From assembly GCA_016700115.1 (NCBI GenBank), contig CP064999.1, positions 310,001 to 374,000 on the forward strand: a stretch of DNA of 64,000 nt, in the 5' to 3' direction. The position numbers and the translations under genes are program-made. The first letter of the stretch is position 1, and each line of letters begins with the position of its first letter. The DNA comes from Sphingobacteriales bacterium. GTDB taxonomy: Bacteria; Bacteroidota; Bacteroidia; Chitinophagales; UBA2359. Under the pieces are notes generated by a model. It saw nothing but the letters and a program-made list of their open reading frames with translations, was not told where the DNA came from and searched no databases. Positions 8,847 to 17,798 of the stretch are shown here, piece after piece.

Positions 8847-9902
8847 CTATTTTCTCAACAATAAATAAACAGGAAGATGGTCGCTGTAACCGCCGTAATA
8901 TTTATTGCCCCCATAAGTTTTGTTGGGCACTTTATCGCCTTTGTCGGTAGTATATAACATCCAGTCCCGTTTATAAATATGTACATCTTTGCTGTCCAGA
9001 TACACCCCCCCTGATGATTTCAACAGCTCACCGGACACAATAAACTGATCGAGCATGTTCCAATCCCCCCGATGATTGTAACTGCCTTCACCTGACTGTT
9101 GTTTTGAATACATCATATTATACAACGATTCATTATTGATGGGGTCTTTAGAATTGTGAGGCATTGCCCTAACCCCATTTCTGATACTGTTGTTATCGGG
9201 TTCGTCGTTAAAATCACCCATAATAATCACCTTCGCTTTTGGGTCGGCAGAATAAACCCCATCTAATTTTTTTCGCAACACAGCAGCAGCAGCCATGCGT
9301 TTCGGTTCACTTTTTTCCTCCCCATCCCGCCGCGAAGGCCAGTGATTGACAAACAAATGTAATGGTTCACCCCGAAAGTTACCTTGCACATAGAGAATAT
9401 CTCGTGTTGGAGTTTCCGGTTCAAAATCGAAGCTGACCCGCAGGGGTTCAGAGAATGTGGGTGTAAACGCTTTTTTGTTGTAAATCAAAGCAACATCAAT
9501 ACCACGGGCATCGGGTGAATCATATTGAACAATGTCGTGTGTTTTGCCTGCATTAGCATGAGCTATCAGATCTTGCAATACTCGTTTGTTTTCAATTTCA
9601 CACAACCCAATCAGGTCAGGAAGCCCTCCCCTGCCGATACTGTCCAACACCTGCGTCAAGCGGCCGAGTTTTTGCTCATACCTTTGTAATGTCCATCCGG
9701 CTGCACTGTTGGGTAAAAAGCCGCTATCATCCGTTATAGGGTCATCTTCCGTATCAAACAGGTTTTCAACATTGTAAAAAGCGACGATGCCTGTTATTTT
9801 CCCTGCTTCTCGCTTACTTTGGTCTAACGTCAACTGTTTGGCTTCCTGACAGTTTTGGAACATCAGGCTCAGGAAAAAGATAAGCAGAATAAATTTGTTC
9901 AT
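8847..9902 (-). CDS. Endonuclease/exonuclease/phosphatase-family lipoprotein
   Basis: A 351-residue protein with an N-terminal hydrophobic signal ending at a Cys (FQNC, residue 18), so probably a lipoprotein with a relaxed lipobox. The rest is an EEP-superfamily domain: FYNVENLFDTEDDP, then GLCEIENKR with the metal-binding Glu, then VNHWPSRR, GDFNDEP and a final YSDHLPVYL carrying the catalytic Asp-His. Such proteins cleave phosphodiesters of nucleic acids or phospholipids. The substrate is unknown. A secreted nuclease for phosphate or nucleotide scavenging is a reasonable guess. A TAnnTTTG-type box lies 53-60 bases upstream. Confidence 0.87.
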   Translation of the reverse strand: MNKFILLIFFLSLMFQNCQEAKQLTLDQSKREAGKITGIVAFYNVENLFDTEDDPITDDSGFLPNSAAGWTLQRYEQKLGRLTQVLDSIGRGGLPDLIGLCEIENKRVLQDLIAHANAGKTHDIVQYDSPDARGIDVALIYNKKAFTPTFSEPLRVSFDFEPETPTRDILYVQGNFRGEPLHLFVNHWPSRRDGEEKSEPKRMAAAAVLRKKLDGVYSADPKAKVIIMGDFNDEPDNNSIRNGVRAMPHNSKDPINNESLYNMMYSKQQSGEGSYNHRGDWNMLDQFIVSGELLKSSGGVYLDSKDVHIYKRDWMLYTTDKGDKVPNKTYGGNKYYGGYSDHLPVYLLLRK

Positions 9903-9954
9903 ATAGCTTGAATTTCGAAGCGGTTAACATAGTAATACCTGTAAAGGTACTTCA

Positions 9955-9962
9955 CAAAGGTA
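9955..9962 (-). promoter_or_regulatory. Bacteroidota-type -7 box for the EEP gene
   Basis: The minus strand reads TACCTTTG, an exact match to TAnnTTTG, about 53 bases before the EEP start codon. No good TTG was found at the -33 position. Confidence 0.5.
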
Positions 9963-10351
9963 ATTCGCAACTCTAAATAAATACGTATCGTCATTTATAA
10001 CTCCTCAAACAGGTAAATGGTATGTCTAACTATCCTGTAACATTCTTTGCAAACCCAATAATCCTGTTTTAGTAAACCAACATGCAGATTACTCGAAAAT
10101 TTTTAATGACAGGGATACTTTGTTGCCACTTATTTGTACCTTGCACAAAATCTTGCACACTTACCTGTCTGCTTTGCCAATTGGAGATTTAATATCAAAA
10201 TATGATTCCGTTTATAGAGCAGGCAGTATAAATGAAAAATATTTCACTGGAAAATATGTTTTCGTTTGTGCAACATTTGACCGCATTTTGCGTATTACTA
10301 TGTAATTCTAACAACTGTAGAATTAGTTGTTTGGGTTTAATAAGGGTTTAG

Positions 10352-10382
10352 CCTTCTTGCCGCAAAGCAAGAAGGTTTTTTT
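10352..10382 (+). terminator. Strong forward rho-independent terminator with no assigned gene
   Basis: CCTTCTTGC (10352-10360) pairs perfectly with GCAAGAAGG (10367-10375) across a 6-base loop and is followed by seven T. The T run is on the plus strand only, so it does not serve the minus-strand dehydrogenase gene ending at 10413. Confidence 0.85.
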
Positions 10383-10412
10383 ATTTATCGCCATTCTGCT
10401 TTAGAAATGGGT

Positions 10413-11222
10413 TTAATTCTTTATTTTCATAATCAGTTTAAAATAGGCCAACTGCATCACAAGCCATTGGGGCAAAAGTATATTGACCAATCTGTACAAA
10501 ACGCCTATATAACCTCCCGGAATGATCGTTTCTGTTTTATTGAATAGGGCTTTGTATCCATATCGGGCAACAGTGGCGGCATCTAAAGAATCTATATGCC
10601 TGAACATAGCAGATTTTTGCATACCTGCAGCCGCTATAAATTTAGTCCGGGTAGGCGGCGGACAAAGTGTGGTAACGCTCACTCCCGTTTTTTGCTTTTT
10701 CAACTCAAACCGTAGGGCTTTGGACATGGAAAGTACAAATGCTTTGGTTGCACCGTAAACACAAAATAAAGGGTTGGGTTGAAATGCTGCTACTGATGAA
10801 ACGTTGAGGATAAATCCCCGATTTCGGGCTATCATACCGGGTAAAAATAAACGGGTCATTTTATAAACAGCACCACAATTTAACAGAATGGATTGATATT
10901 CAGTATTCATATCGTTTTCTGAAAAATATCCATAAGTGCCAAAACCCGCATTATTCACCAAAACAGTGATGGCAAGTCCCGTGTCTTCTACCTGCTGAAA
11001 TACTTCCTCTGCAGCCTTGGCATTGGTAAGGTCTTTTTGGATGGTTATTATTTTGACTTCAGGAAAACTTTGCTCCAAAAGTGTTTGGGCTTCCTTTAAC
11101 TCATCTTCCGGTTTTGACACCAAAATCAAATTAAAACCGTCAGCGGCAAATAATTTTGACAACTCAAGCCCTATTCCCGATGAGCCTCCGGAAATAAGTA
11201 CCGTTTCATTTTTTACATTCAT
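10413..11222 (-). CDS. Short-chain dehydrogenase/reductase (SDR)
   Basis: A 269-residue classical SDR with the dinucleotide-binding motif SGGSSGIGLE near the N-terminus, the NNAGFGTYG motif, the catalytic Ser in LNVSSVAAF and the catalytic Tyr-Lys in YGATKAF. It should be an NAD(P)-dependent oxidoreductase of the cytoplasm. The hydrophobic C-terminal part (VLYRLVNILLPQWLVMQLAYFKLIMKI) may associate with the membrane, as in DltE/YqjQ-like SDRs. The substrate is unknown. It stands alone, with a -7 box 32 bases upstream of its ATG. Confidence 0.92.
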   Translation of the reverse strand: MNVKNETVLISGGSSGIGLELSKLFAADGFNLILVSKPEDELKEAQTLLEQSFPEVKIITIQKDLTNAKAAEEVFQQVEDTGLAITVLVNNAGFGTYGYFSENDMNTEYQSILLNCGAVYKMTRLFLPGMIARNRGFILNVSSVAAFQPNPLFCVYGATKAFVLSMSKALRFELKKQKTGVSVTTLCPPPTRTKFIAAAGMQKSAMFRHIDSLDAATVARYGYKALFNKTETIIPGGYIGVLYRLVNILLPQWLVMQLAYFKLIMKIKN

Positions 11223-11538
11223 ATTGCTGATTTACCTGAAAACACAAAAAGTACAAAGGTAATTATTAAGTCTATCGTTGCCAAGACGTTTTCGGGGTCT
11301 TTAAGACACTCATATTATACGTATCGAATTTGTAGCAGAAACAAAATTTGTGCGCAACACTTAAAACACCAAAGTTTTCCAACCTATGTTTTGAAATATC
11401 TTATGTTTTTCTAAAAAAAAATTCATTCTCCATTTTTTTTAGAAATAAATGGTAATTTGACCCGATTTATCCGGGATACTCCAAAATTTGTCAGACTTCA
11501 GGCTACATTTATTTACCCATTCAAATCAGGGGAACTTT
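11223..11538. other. Divergent intergenic region (316 bases)
   Basis: The gap lies between the minus-strand SDR gene and the plus-strand sodium:solute symporter. It holds the SDR -7 box at 11254-11261. On the other side there is only a near match (TAATTTGA at about 11453) and a GGGGAA ribosome-binding-like run just before 11539. It is AT-rich and no ORF was supported. Confidence 0.5.
11254..11261 (-). promoter_or_regulatory. -7 box for the SDR gene
   Basis: The minus strand reads TACCTTTG, an exact TAnnTTTG match, 32 bases before the ATG at 11222. Confidence 0.55.
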
Positions 11539-13206
11539 ATGACCATAGAATTACATATTTTAGACCTCGTTATTATATTTCTGTATTTTTTAGCTGTATT
11601 TGGGGTCGCCTATTGGGCTTCTAAAAGTGCAGGAGAAAATTCAGATCAGTTTTTTTTAGCCGGTCGCAATTTGGGATGGTTTGTTATCGGGGCCTCTTTG
11701 TTTGCCTCAAACATAGGGTCTGAACATCTGATTGGCCTTGCCGGGAGCGGGTTTTCTGAGGGAGTTCCTGTAGCTCAATACGAAATTTGGGCAGGAGTTA
11801 TATTGTTGTTGTTAGGTTGGGTTTTTGTGCCTTTTTACCTAAAAAGCGGAGTCGCTACTATGCCTCAGTTTTTAGAATTGCGCTATTCTAACAGCGCCCG
11901 AACTTATCTGGCAGTAGTGTCGGTCATCGCTTATGTACTGACCAAAATTTCGGTAACCATTTTTGCGGGCGGTGTGGTGTTGGAAGCTATAGGTATGGAT
12001 TTTTGGGTGGGTGCTATCTTATTGGTACTGGCAACCGGAATTTATACCATTTTTGGCGGGCTAAGAGCGGTTGCCTATACAGATGCCATGCAGATGTTTG
12101 TCATGATTGGCGGAGCAATAGCCGTTACCTATTTCGGGATCACTGCTTTAGGAGGCTGGGATGAACTTTGGAATATTACCCTGCAGGCCTCGTCTGAATC
12201 CGGCAATACTAACGGCAGCAACAGTTTTTTTGAAATATGGAAGCCTAAGGATCATCCAAACTATCCGTGGACGGGTATTTTGTTTGGAGCTCCTATTTTG
12301 GGCATCTGGTACTGGTGTACTGACCAGTTTATTGTACAACGGGTGCTTTCGGCAAAAAACGTTCAAAATGCCCGCGAAGGTGCTATTTTTGCCGGCTTCC
12401 TGAAAATGTTGCCTTTGTTTTTGTTTGTAATTCCGGGCATCATTGCGTTTGCCTTATACCAGAAAGGGCTATTGCCAAGTATGCCTGTGGTCAACGGTGA
12501 AGCAGAGTCAAATAAAGCTTTGCCGGCATTGGTCAAAGACGTATTGCCTATTGGTCTTAGGGGGTTGGTGGTAGCCGGTCTGTTCGCCGCTCTAATGAGT
12601 TCGTTGTCCTCCATGTTCAATTCAAGCTCAACGCTGATTACACTTGATTTTTACCAAAAATTCCGTCCCAATGCCGGACAAAAAGAGTTGGTCAATGCCG
12701 GACGGATTTCAACGATGCTTTTAGTATTGTTTAGCCTTCTTTGGATTCCCGTTATTCAAAGCGGAGCGTTGTCCAATCAGTTATTCTTGTATCTTCAAAG
12801 CATTCAGGCATATATTTCCCCACCAATTGCAGCGGTGTTCTTATTGGGTATCTTTATCAAACGTCTGAATGGCAGAGGGGCAATGGCAGCTTTGATTACC
12901 GGGTTTGTCCTCGGGTTACTGCGTTTTCTGTTAGAAATTATTAAAAAAACATCCTTAGAGTCAGGTTCACCGTTTTACCTTTTTGCAGATATCAATTTCC
13001 TGCATTTTGCCATTCTACTATTTGTGATATGTTCGGCTGTTTTAATAGTAGTGAGTTTGCTTACATCACCTCCTTCTCCCGAACAGGTTGAACATGTTAC
13101 CTATGGCGACAAATTTGACAGGGAAAACATCTCTAAGAAAGACATTATTTTATCAATACTTTTACTAGCTTTCATCTTTATACTTTGGGCGATTTTGAAA
13201 GGATAG
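11539..13206 (+). CDS. Sodium:solute symporter (SSS/SGLT family)
   Basis: A 555-residue membrane protein of the sodium:solute symporter family with about 14 hydrophobic segments. Typical features are the N-terminal FFLAGRNLGWFVIGASLFASNIGSEHLIGLAGSG, the segment TIFGGLRAVAYTDAMQMFVM and WYWCTDQFIVQRVLSAKN, which are strongly SGLT-like and point to a sugar or sugar-like substrate. I chose the ATG at 11539, preceded by a GGGGAA run, over a TTG at 11488 that would add 17 polar residues. No catabolic genes flank it, so the substrate is open. Downstream lies a long gene-free AT-rich stretch. Confidence 0.93.
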   Translation: MTIELHILDLVIIFLYFLAVFGVAYWASKSAGENSDQFFLAGRNLGWFVIGASLFASNIGSEHLIGLAGSGFSEGVPVAQYEIWAGVILLLLGWVFVPFYLKSGVATMPQFLELRYSNSARTYLAVVSVIAYVLTKISVTIFAGGVVLEAIGMDFWVGAILLVLATGIYTIFGGLRAVAYTDAMQMFVMIGGAIAVTYFGITALGGWDELWNITLQASSESGNTNGSNSFFEIWKPKDHPNYPWTGILFGAPILGIWYWCTDQFIVQRVLSAKNVQNAREGAIFAGFLKMLPLFLFVIPGIIAFALYQKGLLPSMPVVNGEAESNKALPALVKDVLPIGLRGLVVAGLFAALMSSLSSMFNSSSTLITLDFYQKFRPNAGQKELVNAGRISTMLLVLFSLLWIPVIQSGALSNQLFLYLQSIQAYISPPIAAVFLLGIFIKRLNGRGAMAALITGFVLGLLRFLLEIIKKTSLESGSPFYLFADINFLHFAILLFVICSAVLIVVSLLTSPPSPEQVEHVTYGDKFDRENISKKDIILSILLLAFIFILWAILKG

Positions 13207-14089
13207 TATTATAATAATGTGATGCTCTATAAGTTTAGGTAGTAAGCATTTTTATAACTTTTTACTATTTTTTTACATTGTAGTCAAAACTTCTTGTCGC
13301 TTTGCTCTTAAAAGAATTTTCGTGTGATTTGGCAATGTTTTCCATAAATATTTGTTAACTGATCTATAAAAGCCACAAATACAAATATTTAAAAACATTA
13401 GAAAGCAGGATTCAGGTTATAAATGTAACTTTGTGTTTAATAAATTGTCTGGAGATAATTTTTCCTATAATATCATTTTTCAAAAAAAGTTCTATAACAA
13501 CTTTAATATGGATTATATGAATGTACTAAAGTTTATTAAGCAACAGTGGCAAGGTATTCTATAGGCAAAGCATACGTTTTTAGAATGAAACTTTAACGCT
13601 TTTAAGAAAACTTCTTTAAAAAAATTGACCAAGTATTAAATAAAAAATGGCAAAAAGACAGATGCCGAATTTAAGCCAAAGAAAATATTTAGACCAACGG
13701 AATAACTTCAAACATTTCTAATTTTTTCGAATATAATTTTCCCTCACAGCCTTAGTATTGAGGTTGGGGAAATATGTTGATTGTATAATGCTTATATAAA
13801 CTTGTTTATATTGGAAAATAGAAAAAAAAATATTGCTTAATAATTGTTTTCATTTAACTTTGTAGCTTCTAAAAAATTACAATTTTACAGGATTTCAATT
13901 ACTTTAGTAAAATATAAATGAGTTCCTCTATTCAAATTTTAAGTATTCTATAATATTTTTGGGGGTTAATGCAAGATTGTATTTCGCAAATAATTGGCGT
14001 ATAAAAAAATAACATGAATAAAGTGGCAATAATTTTCAGATATAATTATAAATGTTCAAAATAATTTGTGTCATCAATTTAATTAGCTT
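13207..14089. other. Long AT-rich gene-free stretch (883 bases)
   Basis: No ORF of convincing length is present on either strand. Only very short frames occur, for example 24 codons from 13648. A weak hairpin can be drawn around 13737-13772 (TTTCCC/GGGGAAA with bulges). The composition is markedly AT-rich and continues into the next two genes, suggesting acquired or decayed DNA. Confidence 0.6.
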
Positions 14090-14761
14090 ATGAGTATTGT
14101 ATTTAAAAAATTTATTATTTTTATTGTTTTTTTCTTAAGTTTCATTCAATTACCCTTTGCTCAAAACATAATTGTAACCACTGGGTTAAACCTATCAAAT
14201 ATGCTTGCCAATTATGATGATTTAACTCTTGGAGAAAACCTTTCTATGAAGCCAGGTTTTCATGTGGGAACAACTTTCAGTTTTCCTATTTCAGATATAA
14301 TATCATTTGAACCTTGTATATTGTTTGAAACTAAAGGATTTAAGTTTAAAGAAAATGTTTTGGGTATTAAAACAGTTTTAACAACTAACCTATATTATGT
14401 TGACATTCCTATGTCTGCTAAGGTAAATTACAGTATAAATGATGATATATCAGTTTTTGGCGGATTTGGACCCTACTTAGGATTAGGGTTGATTGGAAAC
14501 ATAAAAACTAAGTTCAATGTTTGGGGTTACAAAGAAACCGAAAAGGAGAAACTTGATTGGGGAAACAATGAAGAAGAAGATGACCTAAAAAGATTTGATT
14601 TTGGGCTAACATTTAGAGCAGGAGCCAATTACAAAATGTTTCAGGCTAGCATTTCTTATGATATTGGTTTAGTAAACATTTCTTCTTATACTGAAGATGA
14701 AACTAAAGCAAAAAACAGGGTTTTAAGATTTTCTATAGGTTATTTAATACGAGAAAATTAA
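14090..14761 (+). CDS. Outer-membrane beta-barrel protein (PorT-like family)
   Basis: A 223-residue protein with a clear signal peptide (hydrophobic core IIFIVFFLSFIQLPFA, cleavage before QN). The rest alternates hydrophobic and polar residues with Gly/aromatic turns (GLNLSNMLANYDD, FHVGTTFSFPI, VFGGFGPYLGLGLIG, FGLTFRAGANYKM, FSIGYLIREN), as in the beta-barrel family used for many small Bacteroidota outer-membrane proteins. The function is unknown. The gene is unusually AT-rich like its surroundings. A second small envelope gene follows 47 bases downstream, so the two may be co-transcribed. Confidence 0.8.
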   Translation: MSIVFKKFIIFIVFFLSFIQLPFAQNIIVTTGLNLSNMLANYDDLTLGENLSMKPGFHVGTTFSFPISDIISFEPCILFETKGFKFKENVLGIKTVLTTNLYYVDIPMSAKVNYSINDDISVFGGFGPYLGLGLIGNIKTKFNVWGYKETEKEKLDWGNNEEEDDLKRFDFGLTFRAGANYKMFQASISYDIGLVNISSYTEDETKAKNRVLRFSIGYLIREN

Positions 14762-14808
14762 GGTTACAATGATTAAAAGCTTAAACAATAAATTTAACAA
14801 TATTTATC

Positions 14809-15195
14809 ATGAAAAAAATGTTAATGGGTATTTTACTGTTGTCTTTTTTGTTTACCTCAAATGTCGGATGCAAAAAAGAAAAGTCTTTTGAAGAAAAGTA
14901 TGCTGGAGCTTGGGAGATTACTTTTAGTGGCAGTTTTTCTGGAGAAAAAACAATTATCGTAAAATCAGACGGATCTTTTAATTTTTCGATTGTACTCCAA
15001 CAAGGTTTATTTGGAAGTGTAACAAATTCATTTACCGGCTTTATTTTGGAATCTGGCGCAGTAGAAGGTGATATTTTTATGAGCGGTAATGACATTGGAG
15101 ATGTAAGTGGTAATCTTGAGGATAATGGAACTGGAGAAGGTATTTATGTAACTAATGTACCAACTTCCGGAACTTGGGAGGCTGTGAAACTATAA
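14809..15195 (+). CDS. Small lipoprotein of unknown function
   Basis: A 128-residue protein beginning MKKMLMGILLLSFLFTSNVGC, a lipoprotein signal with Cys at residue 21 followed by KKEK, a charged stretch. The mature part is rich in Gly, Ser and Thr and looks beta-sandwich-like (AGAWEITFSGSFSGEKTIIVKSDGSF, and a final TWEAVKL), similar to lipocalin-like small lipoproteins of this phylum. I do not recognise the family with certainty. It follows the beta-barrel gene and may be its partner on the outer membrane. Confidence 0.75.
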   Translation: MKKMLMGILLLSFLFTSNVGCKKEKSFEEKYAGAWEITFSGSFSGEKTIIVKSDGSFNFSIVLQQGLFGSVTNSFTGFILESGAVEGDIFMSGNDIGDVSGNLEDNGTGEGIYVTNVPTSGTWEAVKL

Positions 15196-15306
15196 AACAA
15201 GGTTAAGTGTAACGTTATTCGGGCTTTACGCATTAACAGTTATCCCAAAACTTAGTTTTGGAGTTAAACAAAAATTTAATATAGTCTGTAACACTACACA
15301 CTAATT

Positions 15307-16167
15307 TTACTGCAAAAGTTCCATTAAATACTGACCATAACCACTTTTTAGCAAAGGGAGTGCTAATTGTTGCAGTTGTTCACGATTAATAAATCCTTTT
15401 CGGAAAGCGATTTCTTCGATACATCCGATTTTTAATCCTTGCCGCTTTTCGATGACATGTACAAACTGACTTGCTTCCATAAGCGATTCAAAAGTGCCTG
15501 TATCTAACCAGGCAGTACCGCGGTCTAATACAGCTACATGTAGTTTGTTCTGCCGCAAATATTCGCGGTTTACATCCGTTATTTCGTATTCTCCTCGTTT
15601 GCTGGGCTGAAGGTTTTCAGCAATGCTTACTACTTCGTTGTCGTAAAAATATAGACCGGGTACCGCATAATTAGAAGTAGGATGGAGAGGTTTCTCTTCA
15701 ATGGAAATAGCCTTGTTGTTTTCATCAAAGGCTACGACTCCATAACGCTCGGGGTCAGAGACATGATAGGCAAAAATGAGACCTCCTTCAATATCTTTAC
15801 ATTCTTCCAACTGACTTTCGAACTTAGTGCCGTAAAATATATTATCGCCAAGCACAAGTGCTGCTTTATCTTTTCCAATAAAATCTTTCCCCAACACAAA
15901 AGCTTGTGCCAGCCCGTTGGGTATTCGCTGCTCTACATAAGAAAACGAGCACCCGTAAGCCGAACCGTCTCCTAAGAGTTGTGCAAACATAGGCAGGTGT
16001 TGAGGTGTAGAGATGATGAGTATTTCGTTAATACCCGCCATCATCAGAGTTGAAAGCGGGTAATAAATCATGGGTTTATCATAAATAGGCATCAATTGCT
16101 TGCTGATGGCATAAGTGATGGGGTGAAGACGGGTTCCCGAACCACCTGCCAGTACTATCCCTTTCAT
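15307..16167 (-). CDS. rfbA: Glucose-1-phosphate thymidylyltransferase
   Basis: A 286-residue nucleotidyltransferase matching RfbA/RmlA in length and motifs: MKGIVLAGGSGTRLHPIT (the GGxGTRL nucleotide-binding loop), SKQLMPIYDKPMIYYPLSTLM, LGDNIFYG and the sugar-binding IEEKP and GTAWLDTGT. It joins dTTP and glucose-1-phosphate to give dTDP-glucose, the first step to dTDP-rhamnose and related sugars for surface polysaccharide. The rfbB, rfbC and rfbD genes are not adjacent, so this is a stand-alone copy. It converges with the small lipoprotein gene, and the gap holds a CCAAAACT-T-AGTTTTGG palindrome at 15245-15261 without a T run. Confidence 0.96.
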   Translation of the reverse strand: MKGIVLAGGSGTRLHPITYAISKQLMPIYDKPMIYYPLSTLMMAGINEILIISTPQHLPMFAQLLGDGSAYGCSFSYVEQRIPNGLAQAFVLGKDFIGKDKAALVLGDNIFYGTKFESQLEECKDIEGGLIFAYHVSDPERYGVVAFDENNKAISIEEKPLHPTSNYAVPGLYFYDNEVVSIAENLQPSKRGEYEITDVNREYLRQNKLHVAVLDRGTAWLDTGTFESLMEASQFVHVIEKRQGLKIGCIEEIAFRKGFINREQLQQLALPLLKSGYGQYLMELLQ

Positions 16168-16493
16168 GTTGATAAGTTTTGGGTAAAGATAGAGGTAATT
16201 TAATAAAAGGCTAAATCTGATGCTCCATTCTCAATTTAAGTGCCAATAAGTCCCTATACTTATTTTCACCCATCGAAATAACAAAATATTTGCCCAGACA
16301 GGCATGATTGTAAAGTTGTTTATTTATGTTTGCACTTAGGGTAATTTTTCAGCGGTTTTTATTGATATGGATTTGTAAGTTTTGATGGGGATTTGCCTTA
16401 GACTATAGCACACAGTTTTCTGAGATGTTTCATTTGACCCCGTAATTTAACCGGTTTTAAGTTTTGTTTTTCACCACTTAAAAGGTTTATCGT
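16168..16493. other. Divergent intergenic region (326 bases)
   Basis: This is the gap between minus-strand rfbA and the plus-strand outer-membrane protein gene. It must carry promoters for both. I saw only a near match (minus-strand TATCTTTA) just upstream of rfbA and nothing clear for the forward gene. No ORF or repeat. Confidence 0.4.
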
Positions 16494-17594
16494 ATGAAAT
16501 CTGTTTTTTTTGTTGGTGTTATACTTAGTCTGTTTTTGTGGACTGATGAGATTTATGCTCAGGAGGCTGCTTATGACGAATTTGGTCAGGTCATCAAATC
16601 TACCGAGTTTTCAATTCCGGTTTCCCCTGCTTTTGTAATGTTGGATGCCACCCCCGAACGCATTATAAAACCCGGTATGCCACGCAATTTTAAAGTTGAT
16701 TGGTCATTACGGACATATAGTTTTCAACCCAATTTGGCCATAGAAGCGCAACCTTTATGGCATTTATTGTACGACCGTGCTCCTTTGAGCAAGTACCAAA
16801 AGGCAAATCCTTTGTTGAAAATGCTTTCCACTTTGAGCGGTTCGGTTGGCATTGTTTCCCGCGATTCACTCAATAATCTGGCGTGGGGGTTTAAAATGAA
16901 TATTTACCGGAGCCGCGACCCGTTGAGCGACCCTGAATTGGTCGATTCGCTCAATATGTTGGTGGGTGGTGATGAAAGGCAAATGATGTCTGAGTTGAGA
17001 CAGTTGAGAAAACAGGCTGATAAGCTTAAAGGCAGAAAAGATGCCGCTTCCGAAAGATCGAGAAACACCCTGTTCCAGTCAATCGATTCGCTTCGTGCTG
17101 AATTGGTATATTTCCAGGCTATGCGTCGAGAAACTATCAGAGAACTTCAGTCCCGCTATATTAACAGGCATTGGAATACCTCAATGATTGATGTTGCCTT
17201 TGCTCGCTCCTATGTGTTTGACCGTGACGTTACTTTAGACAGCCTAAGCCTGTTAAGTGAAGCTACCGGAATGTGGGTAAATGCGTCGGTGGGGTTAGGT
17301 AAAAACTGGCTTTTAAGCGGAATGGCACATTATACACTTCGTGAAATCAGTGATTCTTTTTTATGGGGTGCCAATATGCGGTTTGGTAATGGCCGGTATA
17401 ATTTCTTTACCGAGTTTTTTATGCAAAATTTTACCAGACAAACTGAAAGCAACTCATTTACTATCGCTTATGGTGGGGACTTTAAACTAAGTCGGAGTGT
17501 ACTGCTCAATTTTTCTTTGCGCAACAGATTTTCCAATAAAATTGTATTAAAAGAAATTCTGCCCATTGCCAATATTATCTGTCTGATGAGGTAA
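16494..17594 (+). CDS. Predicted outer-membrane protein with a coiled-coil insert, probably frameshifted at its end
   Basis: A 366-residue frame starting with a signal peptide (VFFVGVILSLFLWTDEIYAQ). The N-terminal part has strand-like segments (FKVDWSLRTYSFQPNLAIEAQPLWHLLY). A Leu/Arg/Lys-rich helical insert lies at about residues 155-220 (MMSELRQLRKQADKLK), then more strands (WVNASVGLGKNWLLSGMAHYTL). The frame ends abruptly in ILPIANIICLMR. Reading one base differently at the AAAA run near 17549 gives a continuation to 17620 ending in SDEVKLIIDFTF, a typical beta-barrel C-terminus. The reported end may therefore be a frameshift artefact or a real mutation. The family is not recognised. Confidence 0.7.
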   Translation: MKSVFFVGVILSLFLWTDEIYAQEAAYDEFGQVIKSTEFSIPVSPAFVMLDATPERIIKPGMPRNFKVDWSLRTYSFQPNLAIEAQPLWHLLYDRAPLSKYQKANPLLKMLSTLSGSVGIVSRDSLNNLAWGFKMNIYRSRDPLSDPELVDSLNMLVGGDERQMMSELRQLRKQADKLKGRKDAASERSRNTLFQSIDSLRAELVYFQAMRRETIRELQSRYINRHWNTSMIDVAFARSYVFDRDVTLDSLSLLSEATGMWVNASVGLGKNWLLSGMAHYTLREISDSFLWGANMRFGNGRYNFFTEFFMQNFTRQTESNSFTIAYGGDFKLSRSVLLNFSLRNRFSNKIVLKEILPIANIICLMR

Positions 17595-17798
17595 AGCTAA
17601 TTATTGACTTTACATTTTAGCGCATTGTTGTTTCCCGAACTATACCCAATCATTCAACCTTGCTATAACAAAGGGTAGTCTTTTTGATTTCACGATTTTT
17701 GATGTAATTTTATGCCCAATAGACCGGACTTTTTTAACGTGATATAAATAGGTCCGAATACTCTGCTAATAGCGTTTTTTCAACCTAATTAGTTGTAT

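Larger units (their letters stand above)
9903..10412. other. Intergenic region with an orphan forward terminator (510 bases)
   Basis: Both flanking genes are on the minus strand, yet the region carries a clear forward terminator at 10352-10382. Just before it are two overlapping inverted repeats at 10303-10330 that could form alternative hairpins. Possible short plus-strand frames (36 codons from 10082, 61 codons from a TTG at 10120) have no homology I recognise. A small RNA or very small gene reading forward is possible. Confidence 0.5.

Noticed and set aside
10120..10305. 61-codon frame before the orphan terminator
   Set aside because: TTG start, no recognisable domain and no ribosome-binding site. 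A non-coding transcript explains the terminator equally well.
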